NCBI GenBank assembly: GCA_963576565.1
Contig: OY755046.1
Span: 67,981,719-68,045,718, forward strand
Reading direction: 5' to 3'
Source: Aspidapion aeneum
Taxonomy: Eukaryota; Arthropoda; Insecta; Coleoptera; Brentidae
DNA: 64,000 bases
A program made the translations under genes and the position numbers. Below are positions 1 to 11,900 of this stretch, piece after piece (within the stretch, counting starts at the first letter, position 1; the number at the start of each line of letters is the position of its first letter). A model generated the notes under the pieces. It was not told the DNA's origin. It saw nothing but the letters and a program-made list of their open reading frames with translations, and did not search any database.

Positions 1-28
1 TAGACCATGATGTCCAGATCAATATAAC
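1..28 (-). CDS. apoLp: apolipophorin exon 30, partial at window edge
   Basis: A good acceptor (ttttttgtag) precedes GT TAT ATT GAT CTG on the minus strand. It accepts phase 1 from exon 29 and gives GYIDLDIMV. Only 28 nt are visible, so the call rests on the acceptor, the phase and its place after an otherwise exon-free 2.9 kb. Confidence 0.6.
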
Positions 29-148
29 CTACAAAAAAGTTGTTTAGAGTCAATCAAGAAAAATAAAACAAAAATCAAGCATATCGTTCTTGCCATAGGC
101 AGTTACACTTTTGTGACATTTCCAACCTACTACTACTACTATGTCGGT

Positions 149-1372
149 TTATAACGTTTTTCTACGTTGTCCGACGCCTATTTTCCACCTCTTTCGATCC
201 TGAAAAGCATCCTCTGTCAGATTTTTTTGACTTATTGATCTTTGGATTGACTGTTGCCATTCTAGTTTAGGACGCCCTCTTTTTCTGCGCCCTATTGGTT
301 GCCATTCTAGGACCTGCTTTAGTAATCTTTCGTCGTTCATCCGTTGTACATGGCCGTACCATATCAGTTGCCTTATAGTGATGTCATCCGTTATGCTTCC
401 CTCGATTCCCATTCTTTCTCTTATGATCTCATTTCTTATGTGATCTATTCTAGATATTCTCATTGATCTTCTTATTGCATCCATTTCGACACTTTTCATT
501 TTTGTTTTGTATTTTTCTGTTACGCGACAAGTCTCTATTCCATACAACAGCGTGCTTTTGACCATTGTTTCATATATGTTAAATTTTACATTATTTTTTA
601 TCTCTCTGCTCCATAAAATACTGTTAAGACATCCAATAACTTTTTCTGCTTTTACTATTCTTTTTTCCAATTCTTTACAGTCTGTACCTGTATCAAATGT
701 GACACCCAAGTATACATACTTATTGCATGGAGATATTGTTTGTCCATTTTCTAGTACTAAATCACTGGATTCGTTTCGAATACATAAGTACTGTGTCTTG
801 TCCACGTTCACTGTTAATCCCCACTTTTGATATTCTTCTGTTAACTTTCTCATCACATATTCCATGTCTTCTTTATCATTAGCAACAGTTACTTGGTCGT
901 CAGCAAACTGTAGTGTGTATATGGTAAATCGGTCGTTAAGTTGTATTCCCATGCCGTGCACTTTACGTTTCCAGTTTTTTAGAGCTACTGCTATATATAT
1001 TTTAAAAAGAGTTGGAGAGATACAACATCCCTGTCTTAAGCCTTTTGTTACCAGGAATTCTTTTGAAAGTCGATTTCCACTTTTAAATTTAGATTTTGAC
1101 ACTTTGTATAGTCCTTTTATCGCTTTTATGTATGTATGATTGATGTTAGTTTGCTCTAACACTGTCCATAATTTTTCTACTGGAACGGTATCATATGCTT
1201 TTTGTAGGTCCACAAAGGTAACATGAGTCTCTATATTTCTGGCGCTCCTTTTCTCAATGACTTGTTTAAGACAAAAAACATTATCACTACAAGATCTGCC
1301 TGCGCGAAACCCACTTTGCTCTTCTTCTTCTTGTTCATGAAAATCATTCTGTATTAAATCTGTGCGTTCTTT
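149..1372 (-). pseudogene. 5'-truncated LINE reverse transcriptase (RTE-like)
   Basis: Reverse transcriptase and C-terminal part of a non-LTR retrotransposon. Visible motifs are SGFRAGRSCSD, LQKAYDT, GLRQGCCISP, the catalytic FADDQ box and the terminal GHVQRM...GRRKRGRP region. The reading frame is open from about 1372 to the stop at 149, so this copy is fairly young but has lost its endonuclease half. A (TAG)n tail at 127-141 marks the 3' end; short tandem tails rather than poly-A are usual for RTE-type elements. Clade assignment is inferred. It sits in apolipophorin intron 29. Confidence 0.85.
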
Positions 1373-1520
1373 TTAATCAACCTACAGTCAGCATTTTTTT
1401 ATTCAGAGACAGTAACAGTTTTACCTTTAATTTTATACCAAGATGACATATTTACTTTTTAATATATTTCTGGTTGGGACATGGACATATGTTAATTTCA
1501 GTCACAAAAAAAAAACTATA

Positions 1521-2102
1521 CAGGGTGTTTCCTAATTGAATGTCAAAATTTATGGGGGTGATTTCTGGGCCCATTTTAAGAAAAAAACTTTAAATGAACA
1601 TGTATGTCCTAAACGTCTTACCTTTTGAGATACAGGGTGGTAAGTTTTCAAAAATAAATCATTTATTATTAATATCTACAATACCACTTCAGATATTTTA
1701 ATGAAATTTGTCATACATGTACTATGAATCAAAAAGCATTTTTTAATGTATCACTTTTTTTTAAATTTCCATCAGTGGCGTTCGTATGTTATTTGACCTG
1801 CCTATTTTGGCAGACATTGATGGCACGCCACTGATTTTTCCTAAAATAAAAATTATTTTTGAAAGCCGCAATCATTTCTAACCAAAGTTCATTACTTGAT
1901 TTTTTTCAATCCGATGCACGGTTTTCGCTTAAAAAAATAAAAATTGTTTCTCTGCATGATCATCATAACAATATCGTTAATATGACCACCCTGTATCTCA
2001 AAAGGTAAGACGTTTAGGACATATGTTCATATGAAGTTTTTTCTTAAAATGGCCCCAAAAATCACTCCCAAAAATATTGACATTTAATTAGGAAACACCC
2101 TG
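1521..2102. mobile_element. foldback MITE, CAGGGTG termini, TA target
   Basis: Starts CAGGGTGTTTCCTAATTGAA and ends with its inverted copy. Arms of about 130 bp are inverted (both include the phrase 'TGAGATACAGGGTGG' or its complement). Flanked by TA on both sides (1519-1520, 2103-2104), as for Tc1/mariner-type elements. No coding capacity. Confidence 0.8.
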
Positions 2103-2174
2103 TATAAGGATTGAGCATCCTCTTAAAAAAATTGTTCAGATGTTGCATGGAAAAAATAAGATTACCAGGTCTAG

Positions 2175-2834
2175 ACAAGACGCTAGCCCTACCAAGTCCA
2201 CTTCCAATCCCTGACTTCGCATGCGTAGATCTACCAATATTATTTACCTCATGTATTAGAATAGATGTTCAGGGTGATTTTCACTTGAATGATTCTAACC
2301 ACATGAAAATAGAAAGTTTCAAAAACCTAACCTAACGAAACCTAATCAGATCTAACCGAACCGAACCAAAGCAAACTAAACCAATATTTTTTTTCAAAAA
2401 AAAAACTTTCCTGACTTCCTACCCGGGATCCTAGAGGATGTGAATCCGAACCGGACCATACCGAACCGAACCTATCCAAACCTAACCCTACCCAACTAAA
2501 CCTAATTAGCAGTACGTGTTGTAGTTTAGTTTGGTTAGGTTAGGTTTGGTTCAGTTTAGTTAGGTTCGGTTTGGTTCGGTTCGGATTCACATCCTCTAGG
2601 ATCCCAGGCAGGAAGTCAGGAAAGTTTTTTGGTTCAGTTTCTTTTGGTTCGGTTCGGTTAGATTTGATTAGGTTCTGTTAGGTTAGGTTTTTGAAACTTT
2701 CTATTTTCATGTGGTTAGAATCATTCAAGTGAAAAATTCATCTATTCTAATACATGAGGTAAATAATATTGGTAGATCTGCGCATGCGAAGTCAGGGATT
2801 GAAAGTGGACTTGGTAGCGCTAGCGTCTTGTTGT
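2175..2834. mobile_element. Mutator-like foldback element with 10-bp target duplication
   Basis: Two arms of about 320 bp in inverted orientation with only a short loop around 2510, so almost the whole 660 bp can fold back. It is bounded by a perfect direct repeat CCAGGTCTAG (2165-2174 and 2835-2844). Long terminal inverted repeats plus a 9-11 bp duplication fit Mutator-like elements. The arms contain degenerate runs of CCTAAC and CCGAA. No transposase. Confidence 0.75.
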
Positions 2835-2901
2835 CCAGGTCTAGCATGTCATATTAGAGGTTATCCAGAGCCAAATGAGTAGTCTGGTATTTCTAACTTA
2901 C

Positions 2902-2986
2902 CTTGCCAACTTAAATAATTATGCGTCTCTAAGCCAATCTCTTCCAGTAGTTTGGGTTTAGGATGTCCTATAATTTTTACTCCAAG
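2902..2986 (-). CDS. apoLp: apolipophorin exon 29
   Basis: Residues 1898-1925, phase 0 in and phase 1 out. KIIGHPKPKLLEEIGLETHN. Last complete exon in the window. Confidence 0.83.
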
Positions 2987-5900
2987 CTAAAAAAAAAACA
3001 AAAAAAACAGGAATCAAACAAGTTTCGTGGCTAATCGGGCAAAAAGGAGTTTTTGATTCTTTCATATTTTTCCGTGGGTAGCCTGAAAGCTTAACCTCAC
3101 GGGGGTCCAAGATCTAATGGACACCTAATAAGTGTTGACAGTTAACTGTTTCGTCCTCATGGGACTACTCAGAACACTGCTGGTCAATGTGACAAATCTT
3201 GCGAAGTTAATTAGATGGTTTTGTCTCTAATCAAATGTAAATAGTGAGAAAACTATCGCAAGAAGCGCCATCTACCGAGATACGAGAGAAACAAAAAATA
3301 AAAGCAGGCGAAAAACTGCTATACAATATCGATCAATAAAAAGATCGAATACAAATAAAAGAAATCAAACTATAGTCCGTGACCTACGACAGCTCTTTGT
3401 CTTTCAGGCCGGATCAACACATATTGCATTTTTACCCGTCATCAAGACAGTGAGCGTCAATCAACGGAATTTTTAAGCCAAATTATACTAACAAACGTGG
3501 AATTTCGTACCCGTGAATTTAAAAATCAAACAAGTTTCGTGGCTAGTCGGGCAAAAAGGAGTTTTTGTTTCTCTCATATTTTTCCGTGGGTAGCCTGAAA
3601 GCTTAACCTTACGTGGGTCCAAGATCTAATGGACACCTAAGTGTTGACAGTTCTCTCTCTTTCATCTTTCAAGTCTTTTGTTTCTTTTTTTAATTTTTTA
3701 ATATGTTGAGTTTTTCAATTTTTTTTATAACATTTTTAAAAATCAAAAAATTATGTAACCTAAACAAAAATGAAAAAAATTTTTTTTGAATTTTTACATT
3801 TTCTTCAACTTTTATTATTTTCTAACATGTTTGAATTTTTAAAACTGATGATTTTTTAGTACCTTATAAATCGAAAGCTTTACAGAAGCTTCAAAATCAA
3901 GGCCTTCCTTAAAAATAAGCCTTCCAATGATGCCATTTTCTTCGAAATCTTTGAGGGGCGTGTAGATTTTATAAGCATACTCAAAATCGATCATGCTAGA
4001 ATGGTGCCAACTACCCGATACCCCCAGAACCAGATGGTTCCAACCAACCCTAAGATCCACCTAAAAATAAAAATTAAAAATATTTAAAAAATAAAACAAA
4101 TTACGTTAAGTTAACCTACACAGAAAAATAATAAATTTTGTTAAAAATAAAATTTTTAAACAATTTGTAAAAACGACGTTATTCCAGCTGCTGTAATTTT
4201 TGAGATCGCACCCCCGCTAAAAAATAGTCACAACAAAAAACATTGTTTTGAGAAAATCGCTGTAAAAGAATTTAGTTCATTAGAGAGATTCATTTTTCAC
4301 TTACATGACAAATTACGAGTTAACATGTTATTTTATATCAATACGAACCTATTAACTCAATGTAATTGGTGCAGTACGTTTCTCAGAAAAAATGATTTTT
4401 GTCGTTTTTCGGCATCATAACGTTGTAAATCAGGATGTCACGCAGGATGGTAAATAATATAAAAAAAGAAAACAAATAAAGAAGAAACTTTGTATTTATT
4501 TTTACAACGAGTTATAAAATGCTGAATAACAACTGGGAATGTGATTATTCTCTAATAAATTCAAAAGATTTTTTTCTTATTCTCCTTAATTCTAAGTACA
4601 CTGAACAATTCGAAAAAACAGTCACAACACAAAAAAGAACAGTATTTTACTTGTTATATGGGTCAGATTTAACCAATAGTTCACACGAAAACCTTCACAA
4701 CTCGAAATGTGACTCTTTTCAGGATGAAACTCCACGTTCACGCTGTTATAAAGTCAAAAGTGACACTGTAAAGTAACGCATCCTCAGCTTAACTGGACAA
4801 AATAAAAGAGTCACATCGCCATTTAAATGTGACGCTTTTATGGAAGAAAGTACAAGATATTTCGATGATGGCGGCAGGTTTATCTCAATAAAGGCGATTT
4901 TTGAGTTGTGACTCTTTTTCAGCGGGTGTGCGAATGTAACATTTTATTTAAAAAAAGCCTTCCATACTACGGGATAGAATATTTAAATCGACAGCAACAG
5001 CTTACCTCTCCTGGCTTAAGCTTGCCAACAATTAAAGCTTCTTGTAAAAATTCCAGTGTCGTAGCAGCAAATAATTTCACATTAAAATCAGTAAAGTTGG
5101 TAAACTGTAGTAAAACTTCGGCCCCCAGTTCGCCGCTGGGATACGTCATCAAAGCAACAAAATGGCGCTCGCCTTTCGACAGCTTGTAGCGACATCTGTA
5201 GGTTTCCTCGGGAGTTGTGAAGTTGGCGTCGAACATGCTTTCAATCAGTCTCTTAAAGTTACCTTCCATGTTCATAATAACTTTTTGATGATCCAAGTCC
5301 CAATCAGCAACACCTACAATTTTTTTTTAAAGCTTTTTACTTTTTAGTCAGAGCACATTATTTTAAAAGGCTTTCCGTTTTTGGCCTAGAAGCAAATCAT
5401 ATTACTTTTTGACAACAGACCATTTCCCCCTAATTTGACCCCGCTGAATCCGAATATCTCTCCAAAATGTAATATATGGTTTTCTGTAGATATTAGTTTT
5501 TAAAAAAATTAAATAAATCTTGGAAAAAATATAGGTGTTTTTTCAACTTTTTTTAATTACTTCAATTAACGGACGCCGCTGAAGAGCTTGTTATTAGTCT
5601 AACTTTATTAAGTTATACCATGTTGAAAAGGGAATTTTATTGTCTACAATAAAGTATATTATACATTTTTCTCTTAAAAGCTTAGTTTTTAAGAAAATTT
5701 GACAAAACCTCAAACTTTCAGATTTTGCGGGGTCTGGGGGGGTTTTTGGAGGTTTTTGCAGCCATTAAAAAAAAATATATGTTATTATTTTTTAATTATA
5801 CAAATATATATTTTGAATGTACACCTGTGACAATTTGGGCTTTCCAGCGGCAATTTAAAATTCCGCCGCCATCTTGAATATCTCAGCCCCTGTCAATATT

Positions 5901-8900
5901 TCGAGTTGGTAACAGGGATATTCGGATTCAGCGGGGTCAAAATAGGGGGAATTGCCCATTTGCCAAAAAGTAATATAAAATGCTTCTAGAAAGTGGATTT
6001 TCCCGAATCTTGCCTGAACTATTTTTGAAGTTTTAAAACTTAAAATTTTTCGATCTTTTATTGTTTTGTTTTAAAAATTTAAAAATCAGTTTTCATCATC
6101 TGCATTTTATCACCGTTTATAAAAATAGTGGAAGCAAAATACAGTTTCAAAAAACTAACCTTTGAAAATTCTGTCGTTTGTAATTAGCATTTTTGTCAAA
6201 AGCACTCCTTTTTGGAATCCAGCAAAGGGAGTTTTAGTTAAAACTGTTCCTGTCAAGTTTGACGAATTTTTATCTTCGTTTATTACCCATTTACTGTCCA
6301 CATCTACCATGTAGTCCTTGGTGTACTAAAATTAGAAGAAAAAAATTATGACAAAATAAATGGATCCATGACAGACCTATATCAGTCTTGAAAACAGTTT
6401 TTTTTTAAATATATCATAACAAAAACATTGCATGTAAAAAAAAGCCAAGTACGCGAAAATGGCATTCCGTAAAAAGAATTGAGATAAAAGTAAAGCCAAG
6501 TTCTCCAATACAAATTTCAAAATGAAAGGTTCTTACTAGTTTGGAAATGTTTTTTTAAACTTTGCTATTACAGCCAAACTTCTTTATGTTCAATTTAGCA
6601 CTGTGCCTAAGAGTCATTTGCAGCCGTAATAGCCAAGCGTTTCTGGAAGTGGGCAATGTTAGTTTTATATAAATTTACATTTATAGGAGAGGGAAGTAAA
6701 TTAAAATGTTGGTGTTTTAAATTTTTTCATATAGTTTTATCATATTGTCTTTCAGTCTTAAAAAGTTCAGCTCTCTAGCGTTTCTGGAAGTGGGCAGTGT
6801 TACTTTTACATAACTTTACATTTTTAGGGGAAGGAAGTAAATTAGAATTTTGGGGTGTTTTAACTTTTTCCTATAGTTTTATCATAGTTCCTATCAGTCT
6901 GCCAAAGCTCAACTCTCTAGCATTTCTGGAAGTGGGCAATGCTACTTTTACATAACTTTAAATGTATAGGGGAGGAGAGTAACTTAAAATTTTTGGGTTT
7001 TTTGATGTTTTCCTATAGTTTTATAATAGTTCCTATCAATATCTGCCAAAGCTCAACTCTCTCGGGTTTTTTGATTTTTTCCAGGGGTTTGGTCATAATT
7101 TCTATCAGTCTGCCAAATTTCAGCTTTGTAGCATGTCTGGAAGTACAGTAGAATATTGATGATCTATACATGAGTGAGTGAGTGAGTGGCAATTTCGACG
7201 TTTTTTGAAATTTCGTAACTACTTTACTACTTTATGGAATTTCATGAAATTTGGAGTTGTTAATTCCATGGAGGTCTACAATTGTGCAAAGTTTGAGATT
7301 CGTAGCTCATTCCGAAGTAGAGTTTTAGGTAGGTCAAATATCAGCTGAAATGTTTCAAGAAAAGATGGTTACGGCGCGCGAACTTGGCGAGGCACTGCCA
7401 TGCCCTCAGATCAGAAACATGTCTTCTACTATACTCTGAAAACCGTATATTGATGCGATGATCCTTTAAAAATTAAGAATTGGAAAGGTTGGATGAAAAA
7501 AAAGCAGCATACCATTAAATGAACGTTCGTATCGTACGAAGTACCATTCTGGGTATGTTTCACTGTGGTATTCACCGTAGGTATTCTATCTAAAGTACTG
7601 AAAATGGCACAACTATATCGACAATCAAAATACTCGGCACGGGAGGAGTAATCTCCAAAAAGTTCCATTTCAATTTTTTGTCTCGGATGCCAAAAAACAC
7701 GTGATGTTAAGCTGTATTTGTTATTAAAATGTTCAAACCTGCAAAAAAGAAGAAAATATAATGTAAATGTTAAAAAAATTAAAAAAAAAACAAAGAATAA
7801 AAAAAATTAAGAGAAACAACAAAAAACAAGAATTGATGAAAACCTAACAAAAATTAAAAAATTTTAAAAAACTCACAAAATAAAGAAAGAAAAATTCGAA
7901 AATAAGAAAATTCTATCAAAAAAAATTTAAAAAAACTCCAAAAATCAAAAAAAATTCAAAAAACAACAATCTTAATATAACGCTTTCTCTGGCCTACCTT
8001 CCTTTCAGTTGCATATTCTTCCACTGTTCAAAAGGAGTACTCAAAGATGACGTCAAAGTAAATATCACTTCTTTTTCGTAGCTGTACATGAGATTGCCAG
8101 CTATGGCGAATGTTTTGCCATCGGCCCAGGACAGTGAAGATAAAAAGTTGGCTGTTCCCTCTAAAAATTACAAAAGAAAAACTAGTTTTTATTTTTAGTA
8201 AAAAAGTAAATCTCCTACCTATTTTATTATTATTCAGGTGATTTAAAAGCTTAAAGTTAAAGTTACAAGGGGATGGGACAATTCGCCGCGGCCGATTCGC
8301 CGCAGCCGATTCGCTGCGGGACAATTCGCCGCCGGCCAATTCGCCGCGGGGACAATTCGCCGCGAGATTTTTTTTAAATGATATTACCATTGGCAATGGT
8401 TTAAACAGTTTTATTTAGCTTGACTTCATATAATATATTTGTTTATTTGTTTGATCATAACTTTTTCAAACTTTATCAACTAGTTATTTGGTGGTTAGTA
8501 TAATACAATTCAACATTTTTTTTATTAGAAAAATAAATAAAATGGCGGATTTTCCTATTTATGAACCGATTTGCCTCAAACTTGAAACTTCGCGGCGCTT
8601 AAGGTAACTTAATACAATTTTTGACTTAATTTAAAAAAAATTAAAATGGCAGTTCCACAATGGCGCACTTTCTTGTTTATAAACCGATTTGCCTCAAAAT
8701 TGGGGGGGCTGATTTCTCTGGGGGAGGGGGCGAAGCCTCATGATGGCGAATTTTATACTCTTTAATCTTTTTATTCATGAAATATGTGAAAAATATCTAA
8801 AAAAATCTTAGGCTTGGGGGGGGGGGGGGGGTAGGCCCCGAGGAATCCGCCATTTTCAGGTTTTAAAATTTAGATTAAAAATTGTATTGAGTTACCTTGC

Positions 8901-11900
8901 TTCAAGTTTGAGGCAAATCGGTTTATAAATAAGAAAGTGCGCCATTGTGGAACCGCCATTTTGATTTTTTTAAATCTCTAAATCTTTCAGGTCGCTTGAT
9001 GATGCAAATCGGTTCATAAATGGGAAAATCCGCCATTTTGGATCTGCCATTTTATTTATTTTTCTAATAGAAAAAATTGTTGAATTGTATACTAACCCAA
9101 ATACCTAGTTGGAAAAGCTTCAAAAAAATTATGACCAAACAAATAAACAAAAATTGTATATGAAGTCAAGCTAAATAAAACTGTTTAAACAATTGCGTCG
9201 GCGAATTGTCCCGCGGCGAATCGGCCGCGGCAAATCGGCTGCGGCGAATTGTCCCCTACCCATTACCAAAGTTATAAACGTATTAAAACTAACATAAGCC
9301 GTATTTATAACTTTTCCATAGAAATTTAGAATAATTAAAGATCCGCTTATGAATTAGAGATGTGAAATATCCATGGCATTGCTGGATTAATCCTACACTA
9401 CATTTTACTCACTTTCTATCAAAAAATTATATTTTCCCAAAATAGTCCTGCCGGGATAGCTCACAACTAAGTCTGCATTATAGTTGAAGTCTGCAGACTT
9501 AGTCCAATTTCCTGCAACCAAAAGTTTCTGATTGGGGTCCCGATTTGCATCCCAATTTATGTCGAATCCTAGAGCTTTCTGACGTTCTTCGTTTTGAAAC
9601 CAAAGTGAAAATTCGACATCTCGAAACCTGAAAAAGAAAAACAAATACGTTTTACATCTTCCAGTTCGCCTTTCTTCCTTACTAATAGCTCTAACACTTT
9701 TTACCTTCCAAGCCCGCTTAGCTATGGCTACAGAGGTTATTGTTTCCCCCGTCCTCTGTACAAAGGCCAGAATATCGGGCCACCTCAGATTCAGAAGGTC
9801 CTCTGTCCCAAAGGGTTCCTCTTCAAATACCTCTCTTCTTGCCTCCTTATATGGTTCACATGATGAGAGGAAGTGCGCCGAGGTCTCGTCCTCGGCCCAG
9901 CATCGCTCGTACGTCGCCTCGGTCTTCACTCTTATTTTTGCCAGGTGTCCTTGTAGGACGCAGTATCCGGTTAGGACTCCCACTATGGCTCCCACCTCTC
10001 TGGGCCCACTCTGTTAGAGCCGACTTCATTGGCCCTCTTGTGAGTCCCAGGAAAGGCTGGATCCACCCTTGGCGCGTTCGTCCACTTTCTCGTTTCCTGG
10101 GACTCCCATGTGGCCTGAGACCCATATGACCTCCACCTCTCTTACTCCGGCTAACTCTTGAAGTGTATCTGTGCACTCCTGCACCAAACCCGCGGCCATG
10201 GTTGGTTTGCACAGTGCTTTCAACGGATGGTAAAACACGATATACTTACTGATCAAAGTGAACCTCAGCAGAAATTTTGACCTGTTCTCCAGTATGAACA
10301 ATACTGTTAAGAGTGTAGAGTTTATTCTTGTATTTTAGACGAAACTCAGTTGACAATTGAGAATCGGTCGTCGTATTGTGGCTCAAATAAAGTTGATAAT
10401 CGTTTTTGGCGTAGAATGACTAAAAAAAATTAATAATTAATTAATTTTGACCTGTTCTCCAGTATGATACTGTTAAGAGTGTAGAGTTTATTTTTGTATT
10501 TAGACGAAACTCAGTTGACAATTGTGAATCGGTCGTCGTATTGTGGCTCAAATAAAATTGATATTCGGTTTTGGCGTAGAATGACTAAAAAAAATTAAGC
10601 ATCATTTATCAATCCATTCAATGATTAAAAAAATACTAATTTATAGTAACAAAACTCGCCAGTTAGCAGTTTTATTTAAGCTGCAATATTCTGATACCAC
10701 TAGGACTGGGCAGCCAATTGGTCAATCTCCTTGTGTCCAAGAATGTCGAATTTTAAGGTCCAGATATTTAAAACATTTTTCATAAAATTTGTAGACTATG
10801 ACTGAGTAGAAACAAAATTTCGGACTCAAGTTCGCCATTGCACCGACACAGATACTGGACATTATTATGGAGACCGTTAGTCTTAGTCCACCTCAACCCA
10901 AAGCTGACGAGTTTCGCCATAAAATAAAAACAACCTTGGAAAGAAAAACGCAACAAAAGACAAACATCACTAGTCAAGAAACAGCGAGCTATTTAAGGAA
11001 CCTGCAGAATGATAAATTAATCAAGATTCTGCGTGCCGAAAAAAGGAAACGAGATGTGCTGATAGACGTCAAGACATAAGACAAAGAGATCGAAGAAGTT
11101 CTGGAGAAAGGAGATTACCATTAACGTATTAGTTATAACGTTAATGGAGATTACGAACCACTACCAAAAGATCCAATAACAACTATAGAAGGACCCATCT
11201 AGAGGACGCTGAAGAAAATGCTGACAATATCCTGAACCCCTTTAGAACCCACCACAGACAGTAAGGCACTACATTTTTGGATATTAGTGACCAATTACCA
11301 GCTCCAGGATCTCACCAAACAGCACTTTTTCGAGGTCTTTATTGAATATAAATGATATAGTTCAAGCGTTACAGTATAAGTCCGAATATTTTGTTAAAAA
11401 CTCGTAACATTTTGTGGAGATTTTAAAAAGAACCGAATTAGATCCCGGCGATAAATTTGTAGAATTTGGTTTAGAAAGCCTTAACACCAACTGATGAAAC
11501 AATACACGAGAAAACAACGCTATTGGGGAAGGGGGTGATGGATCTGTTAGAGCTCTGTCTACGGAACTCTTACTTTCAAGTAAAAGATAAGTTTTACGCG
11601 CAAAATGATGGGCTTCCAATGGGTTCGTCTTTTTTGCCAGTTGTAGTAAACATCTATAATGGAGTGGTTCGTGGACCATGCGATCAACACAGCAAGAGTC
11701 AAACCAAAACTCTATCTACGATATCTGATTCTTCTGTTTACTTCATGGACTTCGGGCCCTGCGGGCTCCAGGTTGACACTTGAAGGCGCAAACTAAAGTT
11801 CACATCTAGGTTAAGGCGGCAACCCTAGAAGCGGTTCGGAACAGCGAAGAGGAGCTTATATATATATATATATATATATATGCTCTGACAGTCAAGCCAC

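Noticed and set aside
2340..2700. Interstitial telomere repeat
   Set aside because: Units are mixed hexamers and pentamers (CCTAAC, CCGAA) within a palindromic element, not a regular TTAGG or TCAGG array.
4519..4776. An 85-codon open frame in intron 27
   Set aside because: No motif, no splice context and AT-driven composition.
9405..9995. A 196-codon minus-strand open frame as one protein
   Set aside because: It is a chance read-through of a LINE fragment, the intron acceptor and apolipophorin exon 23. The splice site at 9627 and the exon phase show the real boundary.
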